This document shows positions 8,727-15,549 of a DNA stretch of 64,000 nt, piece after piece (position 1 is the stretch's first letter; each line of letters begins with the position of its first letter). Source of the stretch: Lachnospiraceae bacterium (GTDB taxonomy: Bacteria > Bacillota > Clostridia > Lachnospirales > Lachnospiraceae); NCBI GenBank assembly GCA_015057825.1, contig SVDN01000011.1:1-64000 (forward strand), in the 5' to 3' direction. The position numbers were made by a program, and so were the translations under genes. The notes under the pieces are model-generated. The model was not told the origin of the DNA, did no database searches, and saw only the letters and a list, made by a program, of their open reading frames with translations.

Positions 8727-9500
8727 TTATAACTGCGAATATGCCAAATAAATCAATGACATATCATGATTGTCATCAAAATATTCATGATTGTGCTTGC
8801 TTCCCTCAAAGGCAAGCACACCGTCATTGTAGCCAAAGAGCCTTTGCATCGGAAGGTTTTCCCATTTTCCGACAGATAAAGGCCTTGTGACAAAGGCATA
8901 TGCTTCATCGCTTTTTTGGAAGTAAAGGCTGTCCTTGTAGTTTGTATGAACATACATGGTCTCGCCGTCAAAAAGTATAAGATTAAGCTTGCCGCAAGCG
9001 GACAGCTTAAGAACACATTTATCTATAACATCAAATCTTTCGGCCGAGCTTAACTCGGCCTTTTTTTTTCGAATTTTTTGGTTAATATTATCGACAATAT
9101 ATAAAAGAACGCCCTCGCTGTCGGTGCTGCCTTCTTGATTTACAAAATAAGGGCTGATTATATCATTTTCGAAAATAGTGCCGTTGTGAACAAGAGTCCA
9201 GCTTCTGCCGCTCTCATCGTCCCATACGAAAGGATGGCAGTTGGAATAATTCATATCGCCGATGGTTGCAAGCCTTATGTGGGCAATGAGATTTCCTGCT
9301 TCAATGTCATATAAGAGGCGGCCTCTGAGGTAAGCGCTTTTACTTGCCATTATAGGCTCTTTTTCCAAAGAGACGGAATGTCCCCTAAAAACAGCAAGTC
9401 CCCATCCGTCGGGATGTTGCTTGCTGCGTCCGAAAAATTCGCTTAGATATTCATTTGTCTTAATTGGGCGCTTAGCGCTGATACCGAAAAGCTCACACAT
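8727..9500 (-). CDS. Class II glutamine amidotransferase (YafJ/EgtC-like)
   Basis: A 257-residue Ntn hydrolase. The catalytic Cys2 follows the initiator Met in MCELFGISAK. FGRSKQHPDGWGLAVF, HIRLATIGDMNYSNCHPF and WTLVHNGTIF are hallmark stretches of stand-alone class II amidotransferase domains. No synthetase domain is attached. GGAG precedes ATG 9500. It lies 52 bp downstream of a glutamate-cysteine ligase-like gene on the same strand, a pairing reminiscent of EgtA and EgtC in ergothioneine synthesis. The other ergothioneine genes are absent here, so the product may instead act on gamma-glutamyl thiols or peptides. Confidence 0.85.
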   Translation of the reverse strand: MCELFGISAKRPIKTNEYLSEFFGRSKQHPDGWGLAVFRGHSVSLEKEPIMASKSAYLRGRLLYDIEAGNLIAHIRLATIGDMNYSNCHPFVWDDESGRSWTLVHNGTIFENDIISPYFVNQEGSTDSEGVLLYIVDNINQKIRKKKAELSSAERFDVIDKCVLKLSACGKLNLILFDGETMYVHTNYKDSLYFQKSDEAYAFVTRPLSVGKWENLPMQRLFGYNDGVLAFEGSKHNHEYFDDNHDMSLIYLAYSQL

Positions 9501-9552
9501 GGTGTTCTCCTAAAATAGTTTCAAAAATAATAGCACATATGTATTGTTATGT

Positions 9553-10923
9553 CTATCCGAATTTTGCAATATAGTACTCGAGGCTTCTGCCTTTATCGAT
9601 GCCGTCTTGCATCTCTGCCGCCGGACTTTGCAAATTTTTGGCTCTGTTAAACAATGGTTCCAAAAGAAAAGATTCCCCATAATTTCTTTTTCTTAATCCT
9701 TCCGCGGCAATGGAAATAATGCTTATCAAGACATCTTTTATGCGAGTTTCATCAAGAAAAGCAGGCTTTTGCTTAAAAGTAAACATATTTCTGAGTTCGT
9801 TTATTGTATAGCCTATATTATAAATCCAATCAAGACTGTCAAGGTATTTCGATAATTCCTTAAGATTTGCCTTGAGACCCGCATGAAAAGCAGGGGCGGC
9901 AAAAATCTCGTTAATGGGTTGTTCGCACACACTTCTTAGTTCAACGGTACCTCTGTATGTCAAATCCACATATTTAAAGGAACGTAAGTATTCAAGGTCT
10001 GCAAGCCCCGGCTCGAAATCGATTTCTTGGTATTCTGTCCCATTCCAATATTCCCCGGAAATTACTGAGCCTGAAAAAAAGTCATCCAAAGGTGTGGGCG
10101 GAAAATTAATATATTTTCCGTCTCTTTCCAAGCAGTAAATGCTCATGGATTCGATATAGGAGACCATTTCATCAATGGATTTAATCTCTTTGGAATATCC
10201 GTCTACATTGTGATTGTTAAGGCCGTGCAGACTATGATTCCATAAATAATCTCTTGCAAGGAGCCTGCCGTTTAAAGGTGAGTTGGCAAATAACAGTGCT
10301 TTAAGGGGTTCGATTTTATTGAATGTGTTAATGCTATCCAAAAGGTCATCCTCCGAAACATCTATATGTGTCTGGGAGGCACAGGAAAACAGACCGAAAT
10401 TAGGTATGTCGTGAAACATCATTTGACCGCCGTATTTTTTGTAGGACGACAGGTGATGAAAGAGCATACGGTATCTGCCGTTTGGTATCGGGATGTTTTT
10501 GTTGTATTGCCTGTAAGGATTTATGCCCATTCCCGTTATTGTATGTGAATCCTTCTCCAAAAATTCTTTTACAAACTTATAGTATTTTTCAAACCTTTTG
10601 TGTAATACATTAATATCTTTTTCGCGGCCGAAAGAAAACTCGATTGTATTATAGCTGCAATCGAAGGAAAGGTCGTCTTTTGTATTATTATCGCTGATGG
10701 AATAGATTTCGCCTTCGTCATCGTATTTAATGTTTTCGAATCCGAAATGTTTGATAAATTCCCCGGTCAGCCTGTGGATAAGACTAAAATCCACTGCCTC
10801 TTTTTTTAGGTTGACGATTGGCAATTCAAATTCAACCCCAACGTAAGCTTCGGCTTTTCGCTTGGTTGGAAGAATGTATTTTTTGTATAATGCTTCTTTT
10901 ACGGATGAAATATCCACCGACAT
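9553..10923 (-). CDS. Glutamate-cysteine ligase-like protein (GCS2-type)
   Basis: A 456-residue ATP-dependent ligase expected to join the gamma-carboxyl of glutamate to cysteine or another amine. YVGVEFELPIVNL gives the acidic metal-binding strand typical of this fold. SFDCSYNTIEFSFGREKDI, TGMGINPYRQY and NGRYRMLFHHL resemble the GCS2/EgtA branch rather than enterobacterial GshA. A strong GGGAGGTGG precedes ATG 10923. It probably forms an operon with the downstream class II amidotransferase. No glutathione synthetase is nearby, so the final product is uncertain (gamma-glutamylcysteine or a derivative). Confidence 0.75.
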   Translation of the reverse strand: MSVDISSVKEALYKKYILPTKRKAEAYVGVEFELPIVNLKKEAVDFSLIHRLTGEFIKHFGFENIKYDDEGEIYSISDNNTKDDLSFDCSYNTIEFSFGREKDINVLHKRFEKYYKFVKEFLEKDSHTITGMGINPYRQYNKNIPIPNGRYRMLFHHLSSYKKYGGQMMFHDIPNFGLFSCASQTHIDVSEDDLLDSINTFNKIEPLKALLFANSPLNGRLLARDYLWNHSLHGLNNHNVDGYSKEIKSIDEMVSYIESMSIYCLERDGKYINFPPTPLDDFFSGSVISGEYWNGTEYQEIDFEPGLADLEYLRSFKYVDLTYRGTVELRSVCEQPINEIFAAPAFHAGLKANLKELSKYLDSLDWIYNIGYTINELRNMFTFKQKPAFLDETRIKDVLISIISIAAEGLRKRNYGESFLLEPLFNRAKNLQSPAAEMQDGIDKGRSLEYYIAKFG

Positions 10924-11202
10924 AGTGCCACCTCCCGAGTCTGTTTTTCTTATTTATAACAATAACACCTGACGGGCTTAACGAATAATACTTCTAATTT
11001 ATCAGTAAATATAACTTTTTTTTATAATAACATATATAAATAGTATTTTAATGGATAAACGGTCGGAATGCAAACGGCAAAATAACACAATAAATTTACA
11101 AAAGACAGGCATTTCCTTCCATGACAAGGCCGAAAACGGTTGCAAAAACATTCGGAAAATAGTAAGTTATATTATTAAAGAGTATATTTTCGGAGGTTTA
11201 TT
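10924..11202. other. Divergent intergenic region
   Basis: AT-rich spacer of 279 bp between the ligase gene (minus strand) and the DUF6472 gene (plus strand). It must hold both promoters. Several TATAAT-like boxes lie near 11025-11045, but no confident -35 partner or structured element is visible. Confidence 0.3.
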
Positions 11203-11373
11203 ATGCAGTGTGATTATTGTGCCTACTATGGCTATGACGAAGAGCTTGACATGTATTATTGCGATGTCAACATGGACGAAGACGACATGGCAAGATATAT
11301 GAGCTCGGGTTATAAGGATTGTCCGGGATTTCGAAACGGTGACGAATACGAAGTCGTGAAACATCAGATGTAA
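11203..11373 (+). CDS. Small cysteine-rich protein, DUF6472-like
   Basis: A 56-residue ORF starting MQCDYCAYYGYDEELDMYYC and ending NGDEYEVVKHQM. The CxxC pair at residues 3 and 6 plus Cys20 and Cys40 suggests a bound metal ion. The pattern (CDYC, YYCDVNMDEDD, DCPGFRNGDEY) matches my memory of the DUF6472 family, widespread and uncharacterised in Clostridia. GGAGG sits 7 bases before the ATG. The gene is short but well supported by that ribosome site and by composition. Function is unknown. Confidence 0.85.
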   Translation: MQCDYCAYYGYDEELDMYYCDVNMDEDDMARYMSSGYKDCPGFRNGDEYEVVKHQM

Positions 11374-11451
11374 ATATTTAATAATTAAACAGTTAAAAAG
11401 CGCAAGCCAAAATCCCAGTATACATCAAGGATTTTGGATGTAAGCGAAAAA

Positions 11452-11479
11452 TTGACTTTTTTAAATAATTGTGTATAAT
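11452..11479 (+). promoter_or_regulatory. Promoter of the antitoxin RNA
   Basis: TTGACT, 16-bp spacer, TATAAT: a strong consensus promoter pointing into a stretch without any plus-strand reading frame and ending at a terminator about 90 bp later. This is what a small regulatory RNA gene looks like. Confidence 0.75.
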
Positions 11480-11485
11480 AAAAAT

Positions 11486-11575
11486 AACAAAAGGCAATAC
11501 CGATAGACGGTTTGTCCGGAAAGTGTTATTTTAAATAGCCGCCTTCACGAGCAAATTAGAGGCGGTTATTTTTTT
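11486..11575 (+). ncRNA. Predicted antitoxin RNA of a type I toxin-antitoxin locus
   Basis: About 90 nt are predicted between the TATAAT at 11474 and the terminator ending near 11575. Transcription is convergent with the toxin mRNA and the two 3' ends overlap through the shared hairpin, including the last toxin codon and its stop. This layout is known for RatA/TxpA-type and par (Fst)-type loci. The RNA also carries at its 5' end a copy of a block found in the toxin leader (11488-11517 versus 11705-11740 inverted). No coding potential is visible. Confidence 0.6.
11534..11575. terminator. Shared bidirectional terminator of toxin and antitoxin
   Basis: Arms AATAGCCGCCT (11534-11544) and AGGCGGTTATT (11560-11570), followed by T5 on the plus strand. 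On the minus strand the run after the hairpin is weaker (TTTAAAA). The toxin stop codon lies inside the right arm. Confidence 0.75.
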
Positions 11576-11658
11576 GTGTTGCGTACTATTTTGTACACAA
11601 GTCCTACAGTTGCAACGATTAGGATTCCAAATTGGAACAAATCACTATATGTAACCAT
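11566..11658 (-). CDS. Holin-like type I toxin peptide
   Basis: A 30-residue peptide, MVTYSDLFQFGILIVATVGL followed by VYKIVRNTKK: one membrane helix with a short acidic N-terminus and a basic tail. This is the pattern of the small 'putative holin-like toxin' family (TxpA-related). ATG 11658 is chosen because AGGAGGG lies 7 bases upstream. An in-frame ATG at 11664 sits directly against that site. Expression is probably limited by the convergent RNA and by leader hairpins. A likely promoter is TTGCTC with an 18-bp spacer and TATTAT, at about 11778-11750. Overproduction would be expected to depolarise the membrane. Confidence 0.75.
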   Translation of the reverse strand: MVTYSDLFQFGILIVATVGLVYKIVRNTKK

Positions 11659-11662
11659 AAGC

Positions 11663-11694
11663 ATCCCTCCTTTTAACAGAGGGATAGCCCTCTG
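11663..11694 (-). promoter_or_regulatory. Alternative hairpins in the toxin leader that can hide the ribosome site
   Basis: In the toxin mRNA, CAGAGGG-CTAT-CCCTCTG (11694-11677) forms a perfect stem. Alternatively, ATCCCTC (11685-11679) pairs perfectly with GAGGGAT (11669-11663), which contains most of the Shine-Dalgarno and the first ATG. The two folds exclude each other, so the leader looks like a translational switch. Confidence 0.6.
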
Positions 11695-11774
11695 CATAAT
11701 CAGAGGACAAACCGCCTACCGCTTAAGGTATTGCCTTTTGCAGTAACAATAATATCACACAAACGTAAGTTCGA

Positions 11775-11820
11775 GCAAGTGGATTTTGAAAAATTTTCAA
11801 TAAACACTTGCTTTTTATTT
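11775..11820 (+). terminator. Terminator-like hairpin
   Basis: GCAAGTG (11775-11781) and CACTTGC (11805-11811) enclose a second inner pairing, TTGAAAAATTTTCAA. TTTTTATTTTTATT follows on the plus strand. It overlaps the probable -35 of the toxin promoter. Confidence 0.5.
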
Positions 11821-11841
11821 TTATTGTGATATAGTATATTT

Positions 11842-11869
11842 TGTCTGAAAAACAAATGTGTTTCAGACA
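11842..11869. promoter_or_regulatory. Perfect inverted repeat upstream of asd
   Basis: TGTCTGAAA-N10-TTTCAGACA, 9-bp perfect arms, 123 bp before the asd start. There is no T-run after it, so an operator or a leader structure is likelier than a terminator. The regulator is unknown. Confidence 0.5.
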
Positions 11870-11991
11870 CGGACAAAATTTTGAAATTGTCTATTGTATG
11901 CATTATCATCGAGCTAAAAAAGCTGCTTTAATGTATATCATGTGTTAAAAACCGACTTACAAGGTCATTAAAATATATGGAGGAAAAGAAA

Positions 11992-13083
11992 ATGGAAATG
12001 AATAAGAAATTAAGAGTTGGAATATTAGGAGCTACAGGTATGGTTGGACAGCGTTTTATTTCGCTTCTTGAAAACCACCCATGGTTTGACGTTGTTTTGG
12101 TTGCCGCAAGTGCAAGAAGCGCAGGCAAAACTTACGAAGATGCAGTTGGCGATCGTTGGAAAATGACAAACCCAATGCCTGAAGGCGTTAAAAAATTAGT
12201 TGTTAAAGACTTACATGATATAGAAGCAAACGCAAAAGAAGTGGATTTCTGCTTCTCAGCCGTTGATATGACAAAAGAAGAAATCAGAGCTTTCGAAGAT
12301 GCTTATGCAAAAACAGAAACACCTGTTGTTTCAAACAACTCAGCTCACAGATGGACACCTGATGTTCCTATGGTTGTACCTGAAATCAACCCTGAACATA
12401 TCGAGGTTATCAAATATCAGAGAGAACGTCTCGGTACAAAGAAAGGTTTTGTAGCAGTTAAACCTAACTGCTCAATCCAGAGCTACACACCTGCACTGCA
12501 CGCTCTTAAAGAATTCGGACCAAAGCTTGTTGTTGCCACAACATATCAGGCAATCTCAGGTGCCGGCAAGACTTTCAAAGAATGGCCTGAAATGCTCGGA
12601 AATATCATCCCTTACATCGGAGGTGAAGAAGAAAAGAGCGAGCAGGAACCACTCAGACTTTGGGGTAAAATCGAAGACGGCGTTATCAAAAAAGCAGAAG
12701 GCCCTGTTATCACAACACAGTGCATCCGCGTTCCTGTTGAAAACGGTCACACAGCTGCTGTATTCGTAAACTTCGAGAAAAAACCTACTAAAGAAGAAAT
12801 CATCGACAGATGGGTTAACTTCAAAGGCGTACCTCAGGAACTTGAGCTTCCCAGCGCTCCAAAGCAGTTTATCCAGTACCTTGAAGATGACAATCGTCCA
12901 CAGGCAGTTCTTGACCGCGACTACGAGCACGGCATGGGCGTATCTATGGGACGTCTTCGTGAAGACACGGTATTTGATTACAAATTCGTTGGTCTTTCAC
13001 ACAACACCATAAGAGGTGCCGCAGGCGGTGCAATCTTACTTGCAGAGCTTCTTACAGCAAAAGGATATATTGAAGCTAAATAA
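11992..13083 (+). CDS. asd: Aspartate-semialdehyde dehydrogenase (archaeal/fungal type)
   Basis: Reduces aspartyl phosphate to aspartate semialdehyde on the path to lysine/diaminopimelate, threonine and methionine. The NADP-binding motif GILGATGMVGQRF is at the N-terminus and the catalytic Cys is in KPNCSIQ. GMGVSMGRLR and NTIRGAAGGAILLAE lie in the C-terminal part. The 363-residue length and PNCSIQ place it with the archaeal/fungal-type enzymes. ATG 11992 is chosen because GGAGG lies 8 bases upstream; the in-frame ATG 11977 lies before that site. It is a single-gene unit with its own terminator. Confidence 0.95.
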   Translation: MEMNKKLRVGILGATGMVGQRFISLLENHPWFDVVLVAASARSAGKTYEDAVGDRWKMTNPMPEGVKKLVVKDLHDIEANAKEVDFCFSAVDMTKEEIRAFEDAYAKTETPVVSNNSAHRWTPDVPMVVPEINPEHIEVIKYQRERLGTKKGFVAVKPNCSIQSYTPALHALKEFGPKLVVATTYQAISGAGKTFKEWPEMLGNIIPYIGGEEEKSEQEPLRLWGKIEDGVIKKAEGPVITTQCIRVPVENGHTAAVFVNFEKKPTKEEIIDRWVNFKGVPQELELPSAPKQFIQYLEDDNRPQAVLDRDYEHGMGVSMGRLREDTVFDYKFVGLSHNTIRGAAGGAILLAELLTAKGYIEAK

Positions 13084-13095
13084 TATATAAAATGT

Positions 13096-13124
13096 AAAAA
13101 CCCGGAGTTTCTCCGGGTTTTCGT
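13096..13124 (+). terminator. Rho-independent terminator of asd
   Basis: AACCCGGAG-TTT-CTCCGGGTTTT hairpin, 12 bp after the stop codon. Confidence 0.9.
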
Positions 13125-13151
13125 TAATTAATAATCAAAAGAAATATTATT

Positions 13152-13340
13152 TTACTCATTTAAAGAATTGCTTAAATCTACAATTATTTTAAGCATAAAA
13201 ACTACATATTCAGGTGGCTTTCGAACCCCTTGTTCCCAATGGGCAAGAGTCCCTTTTGGAATTTTAAATAATTCGGCAAACTTTGCCTGTGATAAACCGG
13301 TAGACATACGTATCTCTTTAATTGTCAACAGAATCACCAC
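13152..13340 (-). CDS. Small HTH protein (XRE-like)
   Basis: At most 62 residues, almost entirely a helix-turn-helix domain: TGLSQAKFAELFKIPKGTLA is the paired-helix region, followed by HWEQGVRKPPEYV as in NadS/HigA-type regulators. It overlaps the 3' end of the KilA-N gene by 23 bases on the same strand, so the two are co-transcribed. The annotated start is GTG 13340; TTG 13328, behind GGTGGTG, would give MTIKEIRMS and may be the true start. It may regulate its own operon. Confidence 0.75.
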   Translation of the reverse strand: MVILLTIKEIRMSTGLSQAKFAELFKIPKGTLAHWEQGVRKPPEYVVFMLKIIVDLSNSLNE

Positions 13341-14196
13341 CCTTTAATAACCTGGGATTAAGGTTACCAAGTTTTTTCTTTGTGTTTATTCTTGATAGAG
13401 TATCTAATTGGGACTTTACAACTTCTCTAAGTCTATAAAATCTTTCATATTGCGATAAGCCTTGTTTAATCAATTCGGCATTTAAACTTTCTAAGTTTAT
13501 TAATATGACCAGTTCCTCGGCTGAGGCGTAGTCACGAATGTTCTCTTTTTTTGCGGCCTCATTGGGATGTTCATTTCTCCACTCATATGCCCTTTTGCCA
13601 AATAGTGCGCGGTTGAGCATATCAGCCTCGCTTGCAAAAACAAGCTGTTTTTGACTATTAGATATGTCATCATCTATCAAAAATTGCTGAATGGCGTCTG
13701 TATGAATTTGATAGTTGATTTTGCTGATTGCACGTTTCTCATCCCATCCGATAGCCTTGCGTTCTGCTTCATCTTTTTTTAGACGTTGGTAATCTTTTAT
13801 GATATAAAGCTTGAATTCAGGTGAAATCCAGGACGCGAATTCAAAAGCTATATCCGAGTGGGCGTATGTGCCGCCGTATCTACCTGATTTTGAACTGATA
13901 CCTATTGCATTCATATTTTCAATCCATTGCTTTGGGGTCATTATAAAACGACCTCGTGCGCTTCTAACCGATTGGAATTCCAATCGGTTAAAATTCGGAT
14001 TGTGTAATTCTTCCCAAACTGCAAGAAAATCAACGGTTGTGTATGAACTCAACCAATTTGTTATTACAAGTCTGGGATCTTCTATGTTTTTGTATTTTGC
14101 AATATCCGTTAAACTTAAATAGGCATTTTCGTCGATTATATCCCCAATAACTCTTATATCCAATCCGTTTGCATTAATACTTGATGTTGATGACAT
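13318..14196 (-). CDS. KilA-N domain protein
   Basis: A 292-residue protein with an N-terminal KilA-N DNA-binding domain: YLSLTDIAKY, NWLSSYTTVDFLAVWE, RGRFIMTPKQWIEN and GRYGGTYAHSDIAFEFASWISPEFKLYII are family hallmarks. A C-terminal helical region (about 160-290) is also seen in stand-alone bacterial copies. ATG 14196 follows GGAGG; the upstream TTG includes the ribosome site itself. Such genes are common in phage and mobile islands. Here it is paired with a small HTH gene and no phage structural genes are nearby. Role unknown. Confidence 0.85.
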   Translation of the reverse strand: MSSTSSINANGLDIRVIGDIIDENAYLSLTDIAKYKNIEDPRLVITNWLSSYTTVDFLAVWEELHNPNFNRLEFQSVRSARGRFIMTPKQWIENMNAIGISSKSGRYGGTYAHSDIAFEFASWISPEFKLYIIKDYQRLKKDEAERKAIGWDEKRAISKINYQIHTDAIQQFLIDDDISNSQKQLVFASEADMLNRALFGKRAYEWRNEHPNEAAKKENIRDYASAEELVILINLESLNAELIKQGLSQYERFYRLREVVKSQLDTLSRINTKKKLGNLNPRLLKGGDSVDN

Positions 14197-14299
14197 TTTT
14201 ACCTCCAAATTTTATTATATAAAAATTATATACCAATGATATACAATATTCAATTTCTTTTTTATGAAAAACTTGCCCCCAAAAGGTACTTCAAAGCGC

Positions 14300-14361
14300 C
14301 TGATATGCTACACATATCAGATGTATAAGACACTTGACAGTGTCTTATACATATATATAAA
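14300..14361 (+). promoter_or_regulatory. Promoter embedded in a perfect palindrome
   Basis: ATGTATAAGACAC (14321-14333) and GTGTCTTATACAT (14340-14352) are perfect 13-bp arms around TTGACA, which reads as a -35. TATAAA follows 16 bp later (14356-14361). A second inverted repeat, CTGATATG...CATATCAG, lies immediately upstream (14300-14320). The arrangement looks like an operator-controlled promoter for the short stretch before 14662. Confidence 0.55.
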
Positions 14362-14432
14362 AATTATTAGCTATGGAGGATAGGGAAATTTGAAAAAAAA
14401 ATACTATTGACGTTAATTATGTTAGCATTGGT

Positions 14433-14522
14433 ATGACCGGTGCGGTATTAGTTTCGGTGATAGATTTAATTATAATAGTAATTGTGAGAAAAAATAGAAA
14501 AAAGGTACTTGACAGAGACTAA
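14433..14522 (+). pseudogene. Small membrane-peptide ORF, possibly frameshifted
   Basis: The ORF encodes 29 residues, MTGAVLVSVIDLIIIVIVRK then NRKKVLDRD, with one hydrophobic helix and a basic end. No ribosome site lies directly before ATG 14433. Farther upstream GGAGG (14375-14379) precedes TTG 14390 and a run of nine A. That frame stops at once, but one extra A would read KKKILLTLIMLALV, like a signal segment leading into this ORF, with a second shift needed at the junction. It may be a decayed or homopolymer-variable small protein gene, or chance. Confidence 0.3.
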
Positions 14523-14558
14523 GTAATTAGAATTTCTTATAGAAAGATTTCAGAAATA

Positions 14559-14567
14559 TGTTATAAT
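14559..14567 (+). promoter_or_regulatory. Extended -10 promoter before the 14662 gene
   Basis: TGTTATAAT is a perfect extended -10 (TG-N-TATAAT). No good -35 is seen. It is about 95 bp before ATG 14662. Confidence 0.5.
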
Positions 14568-14661
14568 AAGTTGTTGGCAAATGCTTGCCTGCAACTTATT
14601 TTATATTGTAGCGCTACGGGGGAGACCACGGCGCGAACGAATCTAAGAAACGGAGCAGAAA

Positions 14662-15441
14662 ATGGCGAAATTTCAAGAAGGTAAAGAAAAAACTATTGAT
14701 GATGTTATAAAAGAACTCGGTCTGGAAGAAGTTCACTATGACGGAGATGACTTCGACGAAGATCCGGACAAGGATTTCAAAGATCCGTATGAGGAGACCT
14801 ATAACAGACTTAAGAAAAACATAAACAAACGTAACGAGCAGAAAGACAGAGATTCTCTTCGTGCGGCCGCAAGACGTGAAAATGCAAATCGCGAAGTAAT
14901 GCGAGATATTGACAGAGCTGCGAGAAAGAAGTCGGCTGAGGCTAAGCCAAAGCATGATAAATATGTTTATGAGCCGATTTCGAAGAAGAAGGACACTGCG
15001 ACAGAATCCGGCTACAAAGGTCTTATTGATGATGAGTTTGATGACGAGCGCAACGAAAGCTTCAGAATCGACCTTGATATCGATGCGGTTAATGACATTT
15101 ACGAAGAATCAAAGATGAAAAAAGAAGGCAGAAAATCCGGAGCGATTTTAAATAAAATCCTTGCTTTCGGCGGTATTGCCGTTGCTGTTTTATTCGTAAT
15201 CTTTATATTGGGCGCAACGGGCGTTGTTGGCTCAAAAGAAGCCGAAACCGAAGCTGTTATCGAGGAAGCTACAACAAAGACAAATATCAATGTAAACATC
15301 AAAGATTCCGTTGATGATGATACATTTGATGAAGACAACAGTTTGATTAATTCAAATAACAGCGATTCGGATTCATCAAAAGGCAGCAGTTCAAACAGCA
15401 GCGATTCGGATGATGATGTTCGTGTAATAAAAATTAATTAA
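14662..15441 (+). CDS. Single-pass membrane protein with acidic cytoplasmic and Ser/Asp-rich outer parts
   Basis: A 259-residue protein of unknown family. Residues 1-160 are highly charged (runs of Asp/Glu, then Arg/Lys-rich helices such as RDSLRAAARRENANREVMRD). One membrane helix follows, at about 165-190 (ILAFGGIAVAVLFVIFILGA). The outer part is low-complexity (NSNNSDSDSSKGSSSNSSDS) and ends VRVIKIN. GGAG precedes ATG 14662. It lies 108 bp upstream of gltX. The shape recalls membrane scaffold or envelope-associated proteins of Lachnospiraceae, but no function can be assigned. Confidence 0.75.
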   Translation: MAKFQEGKEKTIDDVIKELGLEEVHYDGDDFDEDPDKDFKDPYEETYNRLKKNINKRNEQKDRDSLRAAARRENANREVMRDIDRAARKKSAEAKPKHDKYVYEPISKKKDTATESGYKGLIDDEFDDERNESFRIDLDIDAVNDIYEESKMKKEGRKSGAILNKILAFGGIAVAVLFVIFILGATGVVGSKEAETEAVIEEATTKTNINVNIKDSVDDDTFDEDNSLINSNNSDSDSSKGSSSNSSDSDDDVRVIKIN

Positions 15442-15549
15442 AAAGCTAAAAGAAAAATTGCCTGAATATGCATAATATGTGTATTTAGGCAAACTTATCG
15501 TTATAAGAAATAATTATTATAAGCAAGTTAAGGAACAGGAGTTAGAATA

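Larger units (their letters stand above)
11488..11740. repeat. Inverted repeats flanking the toxin-antitoxin locus
   Basis: The left copy 11488-11517 and the inverted right copy 11705-11740 both contain CAAAAGGCAATACC and CGGTTTGTCC. The right copy has 6 extra bases between the two blocks. Because they are inverted, the antitoxin RNA and the toxin mRNA carry the same sequence near their 5' ends. In par of pAD1 the repeats are direct and therefore complementary between the RNAs. Confidence 0.8.

Noticed and set aside
8727..10923. Ergothioneine biosynthesis cluster
   Set aside because: Only EgtA-like and EgtC-like genes are present; EgtB, EgtD and EgtE counterparts are absent and the organism appears anaerobic.
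11051..11302. 83-residue ORF on the plus strand upstream of and overlapping the DUF6472 gene
   Set aside because: It overlaps the well-supported small gene at 11203-11373 in another frame, has no ribosome site and no family-like sequence.
13152..14196. Prophage fragment around the KilA-N gene
   Set aside because: Only a KilA-N/HTH pair is present; there are no integrase, capsid, tail or lysis genes nearby.
15442..15549. T-box leader before gltX (or before argS at 21362-21441)
   Set aside because: No specifier hairpin or T-box consensus is visible in either short gap.
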